The notes under the pieces were generated by a model. That model was given only the letters and a program-made list of their open reading frames with translations, was not told the origin of the DNA and did not search any database. A DNA stretch of 64,000 nt, from assembly GCA_013399015.1 (NCBI GenBank), contig VWZX01004918.1:186001-250000 (forward strand), given 5' to 3'. Positions 11,291-21,880 of this stretch are shown here, one piece after another. Each line of letters opens with the position of its first letter. The stretch's first letter is position 1. Both the position numbers and the translations under genes were made by a program. This DNA is from Galbula dea (lineage: Eukaryota; Chordata; Aves; Piciformes; Galbulidae).

Positions 11291-14200
11291 AAGGAAGGTT
11301 GAAGGTTATTCAGTTTACAGCTATGTAAGCCTTTTTATTTTTTTTCCCCCAGCACAGAAGTGGAACTTCAGGCTTGTCTTCTCTGCAGAGATAGATAAAT
11401 ATTACTCCTTTCAGCATGTGGTAGCTCTGGCTGAAGGTAGATTTACATGAGTGCAGGCAACTTGATTTATCTTCATAAATGAGGACTTCTCTAAGAAGTT
11501 CTCTTCTGTTGTGTGGTGCTCATGCTTAATTTATTCAGAGATTGCAATGCTTTGACCCGTGGACAGAAAATGATCCCAGCCTGAAAGACAGGTAATTCAA
11601 TCAGCTCCAGACTGTAGCAAAGCAAGATCCTTCACATCTGTCTGCAAATGTCTGCTCATCATGAGCACTGCTATAATATGAAGAGAAGTAGTTACAGCTG
11701 AGGAATTTGGTAGAAATACTGGACAACGACTGCATTTCTCTTTTTGTCAGGGCCCAGCAAGGTTCAAAGAGATGTGGGAGAACCTTCATCCTTCACCTTT
11801 TAAAGTTATCTTCATTTCTTCAGCACATTGTCAGCAAAGCAGGGGATGTGGCAGTTGTAAGGTATTCAAGTGTGGCTATGTTCTGAGGATAGGGCAGCTT
11901 CAGAGAGAATATTAAACAAGTCTTCTGGTACTGTCAGTCAAGAACACCTCCTCTCTCCACCCATTTTTTTAAGCTGGTCACATATCACTGGTGATGCCTA
12001 TTAATCCACTTTCTGCCTCCAGCATCACCTGTTTTATTTTCCATCCCAGTTTCATACCTTTTTTTGGCAAAACCACAGGGGAAATATATTCCAGTGACAG
12101 TATATGGTAATTTTGCTCTATGCACTGTAGCTCATTACACAATCTTTGTCTTTCTAAAATAGAGGAAGGATTTACATCTCCTGCTCTCATTTCTGCCACA
12201 CTCTGATTCAGTGAAAGAGTTTTGGGGTGGTTGGGAGTGAATTTAATTTTCTCTGCTGTTTGATGAAGTGTGAATCACTTTCTAGCAGATGATGTCACTG
12301 CCAATTTACAAGATTTACTTCCTGGGCTCCTGTGTAGGAGGAATCATGAGGACCTTTTTTTGTCATGGTAATGCAGGGAGCTGTAGAAGGCTATGAGATG
12401 CAGCAGACAGCATTGAAGCTTTTTTATTTTTGCCAGCACAGATAAAAATCTAAGTTGGAAAGATGGGGCATGAAGTGCCACATTCAGTCTCTGGCTAAGG
12501 GGCAGTGAAATATTTTGTACAGGTTTGGTTCTTGGATACTGAGAAGATTTGTTTTCTGTAGAGTCTATAACTGTAGCTTGAATAGTGAAGAAATTGGTTT
12601 GGTTTGCTTTTCATTTTGGAAACAGAAGTTGAATTACACACTGTGAAGCTCTTCTGTTTAAAAAAAAGTGCTTTTTACTGGTAAGAAGATAATATCCACA
12701 TACATTATGAACTGTGGGTTCCTGTGAACTCTTTCTGACTCCTTGCTCTTGATGTTTGTCTGGGAATATGCTTGTGATTGTTTCTGCTTTCATTAGCTTC
12801 CCCAGGTCCTCAGTAGGAGGAAAATAGTGAATGATGCTTATTCTTCCCATACAGCTATCTTGTGGAAAGAACAGTTGCTCTTCAAAACAGTTTTGCATGA
12901 TAAAGGTAATTTATGTAGAGATACATAAATGTGAAACCAAAGTTATGCAGTCCTAAAAATATGAATGTCTAGCACTTCTATGCATCCTTAGATGCTCTAA
13001 GTGCCTTCTTAACCCAAACAAACAGAACCACAGAGCACTCTGAACTGAACTCTGTCTCCTGTTTAGGCATAAGGATACTAAAGTACAATTTCCTGGAGAG
13101 CAAAATGTCATCATAACCACAGTCTCCTTCCTAACCAAAGACTGCTCCTGCAGGGGACTTCCCCTAACAAAGTGTGGGCTGTAGTAGGAGGCACAAGCCA
13201 CAAAGGCTAGTTGGCAGGATGGAAAATCAGCACATATGGGAAAACCAGCAAACCAAAAGGACCATGTCAGGTGAGAGGGAAGAACATTGTGTAATTTGTG
13301 CTGAGAAGAGTAGAGGTCATTCACAGGTTATCAGTGTTTATTAGCCTTCAAAGCAGATATTAGTCCTTTCTGTAATTCAGGCATGTTTTATTATTTACAT
13401 ATACTCCATACATCCTTCCTCAGATGCCTTCATGTTAAGTTTGGCATCTAGTCACCCTGCTCTTTGAATATCCCTTATTTTGGGATTCAGTGTGGAAGTA
13501 GGTAAATGTTTTACCTTGGGAGAGTTGGGTGGAAATTATTCCTTAGAAACCTGAAATAGGAGTAGGCTCCAATTAATCTCTTCTTTTCCAAAGACCTCAG
13601 TCTTCAGAACAGGCATTTGATTTGAATGATTGACTCTTAAAGACAAATGTGAGCTCCTGTTGAGTGCTTGAAATTGTATTTAAAACTGTGTGGTCTCCAT
13701 CCTGCTGCCAGAATACCTGGAAGAATTAAACAGAACTACTGCAGAGTGTTACTGTTAGGCAAAAAAGAAATATGCAAGTAATATCCCTATTTGTATTGAA
13801 TTAGATTTGCTTGGCTTTTATGAGCATATGCAGTTCAGCCAAGTATATTTATTCTTGGATGTCTTCTTTTCATGTTTGAGGGCGTGTATGCCTTGTAAAT
13901 GCATTTGCTTATTCCCATGATGATGCCAAATGTTAAAGGGTCAAGGTAACTTTGAGTCAGTGAATGCATCTTCTAATACTTAGTCCTTCTGTAAGTGCCT
14001 TTTAGGCAAGGATATAGCACATCACAAAAAATGCACTCAAGATATTGTGTCTCTGTAAGCTAAAGAAATATTATTTTATAGGTAGGCTACTAATATTTGG
14101 AGAGAGGCAAGTGTTGATTCAGTAAGCTAGGGGAAAAAAAAACCCTTCATTTTTACTTGGGTGCAATCCTCTTGCAGTGAGTAAAATAGGTCTATCCCAC

Positions 14201-15074
14201 TAATGCCAAGCCTTCCTCCTCCCCCCACACATCCAGTGTGATTCATTTTTGATAGCAGTAGCTGAGAAGTCCTGCCTTTTTTATACTTCCTTTCATGTAA
14301 TTAAGATTGTGACTAAGGAAGATGCCTTTGTGCTAATGAACAGTAACATTCATACAACTGTGAGCACAATGAGTGTGTTTTGCAGAGTGTGTGAGGTTGC
14401 ACCATAATTGCTGTGACACCACCATACCCAGGTAAATGGTGTAAGCCAATGTGCTGATTGCACCTGGGATCAGGCATCTGCATCTCTGAAAGTGGCTGCT
14501 TCACACAGTGTTATTTCCATGTATCTTGGATGGATTCTTTTAGTCAAAGGTCCTTCCTAATTGCAGATGTTCATCTCATCTAACCTTCTGACCACTGTCA
14601 CAAGAAGTATTTTATTTACTGAGTGTGGAGCCAAAATTCCCTTATGTTTCAGGCAGGAACTGACTGCACTAGGTACTAAGCTCAAGACCTACAAAGAATG
14701 TCCCATGGACCCATTTTAGCATTGCTGATATAATAGTGCAAAAAGATGCTGGGGTAACAGTGTTGTATGGAGACTCAACTCAAAGGGGGAAAAGGGGATA
14801 CTCTGGTCATCCTCTCTAGAGTAAGACCAGAAAGAGAGACCTCCCACTTCAAATGTCACATATGACCCAGGAGAAATGCTGAGCCTCTGTATATACTTTT
14901 GCCTTCTCTTGGAGTTTGCTTCAATGGTTTTAATGCTCAGAAAGGTGTGTGATAGTGCTTGAGCTAAGCTGTCAGAGGCAGCCATGTGACATTTGTAAGT
15001 GATAGATATCCTTGTGGCAAGAATTGATGTCTTACATGTACATGAGTATTTTCATGGTTTCACTTGTTACCTTA
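11291..15074. other. Unique sequence, no gene recognised
   Basis: These 3.8 kb hold no recognised repeat. The longest frame is a 123-codon minus frame at 12953-13324, with no known domain and no flanking signals. A pyrimidine tract lies at about 11333-11351. Confidence 0.5.
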
Positions 15075-15147
15075 TCATAGAACCATTAGGGTTGGAAAAG
15101 ACCTCTTAGATCGAGTTCAACCAACCCAACACTACCACGCTCCCTAC
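15075..15147 (-). mobile_element. CR1 3'-terminal fragment
   Basis: 'Catagaaccattagggttgg' plus 'aaaagacctcttagatcgag' and 'caaccaacccaacactacca' give a short reversed CR1 terminus. Confidence 0.82.
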
Positions 15148-16954
15148 CTTCTTGCCCTTACCTGTGGCTTAGAAATGTCATGTCTTTTCTTAATGAAGAG
15201 CATGGTTCTGAATATTTCCTTTTTAAAGGCAGAGCACTGTAATGTCCAGAACATTACTCTGATGTCAATGTGTTGTGTCTCTCAAGGTCCTGTCTTATAA
15301 AGCTTCTCTTTATTGAGTGCTCTATGAACTAGGTATTTTTAGATGACAACCTGCTGTTCATCCTAGGTTGTTTTCAAGTTCCTTTTTTTAACTCAATCCT
15401 GTTAAACTGTGTTCAGCTCAATGGCTATTACTCTATACCTGTAAAATGAGTTGCTTTTTTCTTATAGTAAGGTTTGCTTTTGAAGGAAAAAGTGACGGGG
15501 TTTGGGGTGAGGGGAAGGTTTATTATGTGATACCTGGGAAGGTTTTGGGGAAGGTTGAGCACAATGGTGGTGCCTATAACCTGTGAAAGCCCTTTTACCA
15601 ATAGTTTACACCCCAGAGTCTGTAGAAACAAATCCTATTCAGTATGATCTATGAAAGCATAACCCTCTGTAGTGCAGGAATCAATGGAACCATTCATATA
15701 ACAGATGAATGTTGGGGTTTGTGCAGACTCTGCTGCTCTAACAGAGTTGGCATCTATGTAATAAAAACCTGAACACCAAGGGCTATGGTTTAGATGTTTA
15801 TGAGTCATCTCATGGTTTATTACAGAAGACTGATATAAGACTGTGTAGAGCAGCATAAGCTAACCAGCACTTGGAGTTAGCATTACAGCATTTGGTACTG
15901 TGTCAAAGAAATACAAAGATTTTAGTCTTTCCTTGTGTTTAGCTAAAACACCGTCAAAATCAGTTATTGGAGGGCTGGTGGGTATAATAGAGCATCAGGC
16001 TGGCAAACCAGTGTTTCTACATGAAATCTTGAAGTCATTGCTGAAAGGCACAGATGTGAAGTACAGGGTTTAGACTGCAGCATTGCTGACAAGCAGAACT
16101 GGAACAGTTGCACAGCACACTGTAAGCTTTTCTGAATGGAGCCTGGCTTTTGCTATATGCCTACATAGTGTTTAGCACAGCTGGGAGCCCTTATCTCAGC
16201 TAAAGGCCTCTCTAAATACTGCTGTAAAGGAAATAATAATATATTTGTGAGCTGCATGTCTTAAGCATGTTAATAAACTCACTGTTTATAAAAAGAACCT
16301 GCTTGTGTTGGCATTTGAACAGACTCGCAGCCTCTTGATCTTATTTTGGAAGTCTTGGGCTCTGTCTGTTTAGAGAATTATGGTAAAATAGTCTTCCAGA
16401 GCTCTCTAACACAATGGCAGTGTTGTTTCCAGCACCCAGAAAACAAGTTTCAAGCTATCTCTGGTCTGGCAGTGTACTGCAGTCTGCCATGTAGACACGT
16501 TAGTGTGATGGGTTACACTTGCTCTGAGAGATGCTTCTCACACCTAGAGTTAGGAATTGCAGTACACTGGTCTACCAGAGCTCTCCTGTTATTTCAGCTC
16601 CACTCACTTGATGATCTAGTTTAAGCTACCTTCCATTCAACTGATTTTTGAGTGAATCAAGAGAAAACAAATGAGTACAACTCCCCTCTACAATAGAAAA
16701 TGAATGAGTGCAATGCTCTCCTGTAATGAACCCACACAGTTGGCTGTACATATTCTGTTTGTTTTGCAGAGTAACAATGGCTACAATTAATCAAAACAAA
16801 TGTAAAGGGTTTGAATGTGTTGATGTAAATATCTCAGTGTATTTTCTGCAAGCATCCATTTTCCAAATTTATAATTTCACCTGATGAAAGGAGAAAGGTA
16901 ATATCACAGAATGCCTCTAAAGGTAAGGGCTAAACTAGAGATGTAGTATATGCA
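15148..16954. other. Unique sequence with a small inverted repeat
   Basis: A 12-base segment CAGTGTACTGCA near 16472 recurs inverted near 16558, and CAGAGCTCTC occurs twice as a direct repeat near 16398 and 16578. No coding gene is recognised. The 92-codon frame at 16346-16624 is unremarkable. Confidence 0.45.
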
Positions 16955-17000
16955 GGATGAGCTTAGAGGTCTCTTCCAACCTTAATGATGCTGTGATTCT
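16955..17000 (+). mobile_element. CR1 terminal 3' fragment
   Basis: 'Gatgagcttagaggtctctt' followed by 'ccaaccttaatgatgctgtg' is the last 46 bases of a CR1 in sense orientation. Upstream similarity is lost, so this is a severely 5'-truncated insertion. Confidence 0.78.
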
Positions 17001-18178
17001 CTGGTGCAGTGTTAAAACCAGGTCTGAGAGCACCAATGTTTTCTTCCATGAAACCAGACTGAAGTGTATCTGGAGGAGCTGGCAGGGACTGTAAGTTGAT
17101 CTGCTTTTCCACAGTCTTCAAGGGACTTTGTTTCTGCTTAGTGGCATGCCACAAAAAATCCTCAATTGCTAAGTTACAGGCCTCCAAGTGGCTGAGATTA
17201 GCTTTGATTCAGTGCTTCATTGCGATGCCATAACTCATTGTAACGGGAAGTCGTTGGCTCTGCTTTCCTCTGTCATGAAGGTCCTTGCTGATGGGGAAAC
17301 AGCTTCTTGTTGCCATTCTTTACTGGCAGTAAGAGATTGTCTTGTGTGTAGTCCTTGATAGTCTCCTTCCTGCCAAGTGTGGTAGGCTTTGTCTTTTTGA
17401 AATGGGGATTTGTTCTTCTGACTGATTCTTTCTTCTCTGCATGGCTTCTTCCTTGGCTTATTTTTAATCCTTAAGTATTCAAGTATTTGCTCCCTGGGGG
17501 AAGGATGGAAGGGTGGCATGTCACTCTGTTTCTGCAAGACAAATCAAATGCTGTGCAGTTGTAAATCTTGCATTTCTGTTACACAGACTCAGCAGATATG
17601 CTTGCAAACCCCCATCTTTCATGCAACCAAGTTCTCTCTACGTGCCACCAAAGCAAGGGAAGCACCATAAGGTATGCAGAAGGCTTCCTCTGGCTATAGA
17701 GAATTCCTGCAAATCCTACCAGCAGGTTCTTCAGCCTGCTGTGGTCACTGATCACGAGGTCCATTCATATGTCAGAGTTGTTCACAGCTGCCAAAATGGG
17801 AATAAAATGTCGTTTCTAGTGACTTTTTTTAAAAATTTTATTTAATTAACTCAGTTGAATGTATGAGCAAGTCTTATAAAACTTAATTGTGACTCAAGCC
17901 TCAGTTCAGGAACACCTTTTAATTGGTTTCTCTGGGACTTCAAAAAATATTTCCTGCAGTTAATTGTTGAAGTGGGGACAAATGCTACAGAATTTTGTGT
18001 TCTAGAAGGACTGCAGACATGAATAATCCCATAGGTTGTGCCATTCTCTAGTAATTCTAGACACGTTATATTTACCTCTTTCCTTCTGTACTTTCTTATC
18101 TATTAAAAAAACTCTTGCCCCCCTGCTCCCCCTCAACTGAATGTGTCTTTCCTGTACAGGGGTCAAATATAGAACAAA
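17001..18178. other. Unique sequence with one exon-like segment
   Basis: Most of this stretch shows nothing. The segment 17587-17671 has exon-like boundaries and is listed separately. Confidence 0.45.
17587..17671 (+). other. Speculative exon-like segment
   Basis: A pyrimidine-rich run ending 'tgcatttctgttacacag' resembles a 3' splice acceptor, and 'cataaggtatgc' 85 bases later resembles a 5' donor. Two of the three frames between them are open. One frame begins LSRYACKPPSFMQPSS and ends PPKQGKHHK exactly at the donor. I do not recognise the peptide. Such signal pairs occur by chance in non-coding DNA at appreciable frequency, so this is a weak call. Confidence 0.15.
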
Positions 18179-18418
18179 ATCACAGAATCATTAAGGTTGG
18201 AAGAGACCTCTGAGATCATCAAGACCAACTCTCAACCTATCGCCTGCATGCCACTAAACCATGTCCCTAAGTGTCACGTCTATATGTTTTTTAAACTCCT
18301 CCAGAGATGGTGACTCCAGCACTGCCCTGGGCAGCCTGGGCCAATGCCTAACAACCCTTACAGGAAAGAACTACTTTTCCTAATATCCAATTTAAACTTA
18401 CAGCCTCTTCTCTGTGGT
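18179..18418 (-). mobile_element. CR1 3' UTR plus ORF2 end
   Basis: Reversed CR1: 'cacagaatcattaaggttgg', 'gcatgccactaaaccatgtc', 'gatggtgactccagcactgc', 'gcctgggccaatgcctaaca' and 'taatatccaatttaaactta'. It is the dominant subfamily of the window. It ends against an A-rich run. Confidence 0.93.
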
Positions 18419-18419
18419 T

Positions 18420-18445
18420 AAAAAAAAAAAAAAAATGAAAAAAAA
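18420..18445 (+). repeat. Poly-A tract
   Basis: An almost pure A run (one TG interruption) directly abuts the internal end of the reversed CR1. CR1 elements do not end in poly-A, so it is not this copy's tail. Confidence 0.9.
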
Positions 18446-19067
18446 GAGACTTGCATAATGCATTCAGGTAGTTTTCCACAGGTGGTTGGGAAGTGCTCTG
18501 AGAGGCACTGAAGCAGTGTAGATCAGCTTGAAAATCTCCTGGATGTTATCACTGAATATAGTGTTTCTCTTCTTCTCCATCTTAAAACAGTTGTGGCGTT
18601 ATTAAAAGTCAGTGTACTTCCCAGCAGAAGTGGTTGTGTTTCAGAAATGAGGAGCAATCACGGCATGCAGTTGGCAGATGAGTTTGTAATGTGCTGGGGG
18701 ATTCTTTGCCATTCTGTAAATTCAAATTACATCTCATCATGTGCCTAGTTAAAGAACAGAATATGTCACAATAGAGAGAGAGAAAACCAGGGACAGATTG
18801 TGGTCCTGTTGGCAGTTCTGTAAGGCGAGGCCACGTTCCTGTCGTTTCTTATCCCAGGGTAAAGGAAAGCAGGGTAGGAAGTCTTTGGGGAATAAAGCTA
18901 ACAAACATTTCAAACTCATATTAGACAATTTGTGATAGCAGAACTTATATTTCAAGTGATACAAAAACTAGGAGCAAAGCAACATATAGGTAAGCATAAA
19001 TAATGGAAACAATCCACAAAATGTAGCAGGATGAGTTATCCTCTGTGTTTCAGTTTTTCACTTCTTG
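18446..19067. other. Unique sequence, no gene recognised
   Basis: Nothing is recognised apart from short chance frames. Confidence 0.5.
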
Positions 19068-19114
19068 ATGACTTAATGATCTTAGAGGTCTCTTCAACCT
19101 TAATGATTCTGTGG
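19068..19114 (+). mobile_element. CR1 terminal 3' fragment
   Basis: 'Gatcttagaggtctcttcaa' followed by 'ccttaatgattctgtggttt' is only the last ~46 bases of CR1, in sense orientation. It is similar in extent to 16955-17000. Confidence 0.78.
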
Positions 19115-19599
19115 TTTCTTCTCAATCTGTCCCTCCTGCTGCCTGTTGCACATCAATTTCTTTGTGAGTTGTAACGTTTCAAGACAACTTGGCACCATTG
19201 GACAAACACCAGGAAATGAGGTATATCAGTAAGAGCTTGCCTATGTGTTCTGATGATGCTATTGTATCTCCACCTCCAGGTATGGGCTCAGGAAAAGAGT
19301 TTGCTCTTACCTTGTATTACTGTCCATGCTTGCTAACAAAGGCAAGATAAAACATTTTAATTATCTTTTAATAAGAAAATTTATTGTATGTTTCCAGACC
19401 ACTGTCGTGCATTAGATATTGAAATGTTATTGAAAGTCACGATGAGAGATGCGGAGTCACGATGAAGAAATGTCAATACTTAGATTTAATTAAATCCTTG
19501 GTATGAATCAGAAACTGTAGTGAACACATGTACCCTGCAGTTTCATCTTTTTTTTTAGTCTTTCATTATTCATGTCTATCTTTATTATTAGATGTTGTA
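19115..19599. other. Unique sequence, no gene recognised
   Basis: A small direct duplication, 'gtcacgatgagaga' and 'gtcacgatgaagaa', lies at about 19436-19468. Nothing else is seen. Confidence 0.5.
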
Positions 19600-19896
19600 G
19601 TAAAGTGGGCCTTGGCCTCTTCTCACAGGTGACAAGCGATAGGACAAGAAGAAATGGCTTCAAGTTGCACCAGGGCAGGTTCAGATCGGCTATTAAGAAG
19701 AATTTCTTGCCTGAGAGGGTTATCAGGCATTGGCACAGGCTGCCTAGGGAGGTGGTGGAATCACCATCCCTGGAAGAGTTCAAAAAACATGTAGATGTGG
19801 TGCTTGGGGACATGGTTTAGGGGTGAGCATGGTAGTGTTGGGTGGATAGTTGGACTTGATGATCTCAGAGGTCTTTTCCAACCATAATGACTATGG
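19600..19896 (+). mobile_element. CR1 fragment with intact ORF2 terminus and 3' UTR
   Basis: This is the best-preserved CR1 end in the window. The frame to 19820 is uninterrupted from KVGLGLFSQVTSDRTRRNG through PERVIRHWHRLPREVVESPS to the natural ORF2 stop in 'atggtttag'. The 3' UTR then runs to 'ccaaccataatgac' at 19896. The lack of frameshifts or stops over about 70 codons suggests a younger insertion than most neighbours. It shares the TTATCAGG subfamily marker with 5515-6006 and 26793-27080. It is still only a fragment, with no endonuclease or reverse transcriptase core. Confidence 0.95.
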
Positions 19897-21670
19897 TCTT
19901 TTTCCAAACAGTGTGTTTAAACAGGACATATGTAACAGACTTGTGCATAGTAGACTATGTTATTGCTATAAATGGAATTATAAATGTGTTTGTTTATGTC
20001 ATCTCAGAAATAAGTGTGTCACTTCTCCTGGGCATTTCAGTACAATTATATCAGCACCAGCAATGACCCCTGGTGCTTTACAAAAGGAAGTGATGAAAAC
20101 TTTCTTGTCAAGGCGAAGTGGTAGGGGAATTTAGGTGTGTTATCCAGAATGCAATTATTCAACTTGGAGCACAGCCAAGGCAGTGAGACTTAACAATGTG
20201 TTTAATCTTACCAAAAGATGTCATGGGATCTTTAATGACTGTGTTTTGTCCGGATCTTGGATTTATGATGTCTCCAACAGACAGTTCTTGTGGTGCCATG
20301 TTCAAAAGACATAATTAGGAAATTCATAGAGCTGCTGAGGTTTGTTTCAACTGTGTTGGGGTATTTTTTTGTTTTTCTTTGTTTTATTTTTTTTTAAGAA
20401 ATCTGTATTTATTCTATTTTATTCTTGATCTGTTTGGCTCAGCCTTGTGATGTCAGGGAGCTAGCCTTGGGAGGAAGCAGCTGGTCCGACCCCATGCCAT
20501 CCATTGATGGGGAAGCTGTTTCCATGGCAACAGAAACGATGAGAAACCAAGAGAACAGCTCTTTTCCAGTTCAGGTTTCTTTTGCACTCTGTGTTACAGG
20601 CACTCATTAGCTGCTGAGGAAGAATCATATAGCTCCTGTCAATCCAAACGAAACCTGAGTGGAACAGTGTAAATGTCACCACAGTTTTCAGGGTTGTGAA
20701 CTTCTGAAGCCTGCTCCTATCAACATTAATTTTGTACTGAAAAATATTAACAAACTAGGACTCCCCCCTTCCCTCCCAAACTTGGGAATTATTCATGGCA
20801 CTGTGTCCAAACAAAGAAGGGAGAGGAAAAAAAAAAAGAGCAAAAATTGCTGCTCTGGCTTTGCCTCATGCTTTGTGCAGAATCCATTTGGATGTGAGAG
20901 AATGCAGCTGAAAGGGAAGGATTGTGACTCAATTAGGGCTGTAGAGCTGGTGTATGTAGTGAAACATATACCTGCTTTTTATGGATGCTCCTGAATTTGG
21001 GATTTTCTTAGGAAAAAGAGTCGTTGAGAGACAAGAGGAGGAGATGACAGCTTGGTTGATGTAGGGAGTTGACAGCAAATGCACGCTGGTGTTTTGATGG
21101 CTGTGTAACTGAGACCTGTGAGTTTAGGTCCACTACACCTCACAGAAACTTCCACCCAGGATACTGTCATTTCTCCCACATTTTGCAAATGTCTTCTCCT
21201 TATTAAATTTTAGTGACAGCGACTGCATGAGTTATAGTGCAATAACAAGAGTGCAGAATGTTTTAACACTAGGGAAGGGTCTCTGGACCTATTCTGCTTG
21301 GTGAAAAATCCCTTAATTTCCTGTTTTCTAATGTTAGGGTTAATAAATACAGATATTTGACACCAAAGGAGGGAACTCAGGAATTAGTACAAGAGTAACT
21401 CAGGAGAATTCTTAGTTTATGCTTGTACAAAACATTTAAGTAATTTAATTCATTAATTCATAAAGTTGAGCAATTTTTTTTTCCCACCAAAAAACCGGCA
21501 TCGTCATAAAATTTTGTGAGGCTTTGAGGACTCCCTGTGACCAGTCCCACAATAGCTGCTCCTCCATTAGTGTGAAGGTCCTACCAACTGGCTGTGCATG
21601 TCATGGGGTGTACATCCTTTTTGCATTTTGTTGTAGCCTCATCTTACTAAACCAGAAATGGTTGTCTCTT
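19897..21670. other. Unique sequence containing an X-box candidate
   Basis: This holds a T-rich tract at about 20355-20400, a slightly more GC-rich block at 20430-20640 with the X-box palindrome (listed separately), and the A-rich run 20826-20842. The 111-codon frame at 20659-20994 crosses that A-rich run and is unrecognised. Confidence 0.5.
20518..20531. promoter_or_regulatory. RFX X-box-like palindrome
   Basis: GTTTCCATGGCAAC matches the RFX-family X-box consensus GTTNCCATGGNAAC at every fixed position. It is a near-perfect inverted repeat with one asymmetric position. An E-box (CAGCTG) lies 35 bases upstream at 20478-20483 and a small CCATC/GATGG hairpin at 20497-20510. RFX sites are typical of ciliary-gene promoters and neural enhancers. 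Without a recognised gene the target is unknown, and one motif may be fortuitous. Confidence 0.4.
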
Positions 21671-21880
21671 CATAGAATCACAGACTCATTAAGGTTGGAA
21701 GAGACTTCTAAAATCATCAAGTCCAACTGTCAACCTCCCACCAAACCATGTCCCTAGGTACCACATCTCTATGGTTTTTTTTAACTCCTCCAGGGATGGT
21801 GACTCCAGCACTGCCCTGGGCAGCCTGGGCCAATGCCTAACAACTCTTACTGGGAAGAAGATTTTCCTAATATCCAGTTC
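21671..21880 (-). mobile_element. CR1 3' UTR plus ORF2 end
   Basis: Reversed CR1: 'catagaatcacagactcatt', 'aaatcatcaagtccaactgt', 'gatggtgactccagcactgc' and 'gcctgggccaatgcctaaca', ending after 'cctaatatccagttcaatgg'. A short deletion removes the 'caccatgccac' part, since 'cctcccaccaaaccatgtcc' is shortened against other copies. Confidence 0.93.

Noticed and set aside
12953..13324. 123-codon minus-strand open frame
   Set aside because: Cysteine and histidine appear scattered without a zinc-finger spacing. No family resemblance.
18420..18445. Poly-A tail of a processed pseudogene
   Set aside because: No mRNA-like sequence precedes it; it borders the internal end of a reversed CR1.
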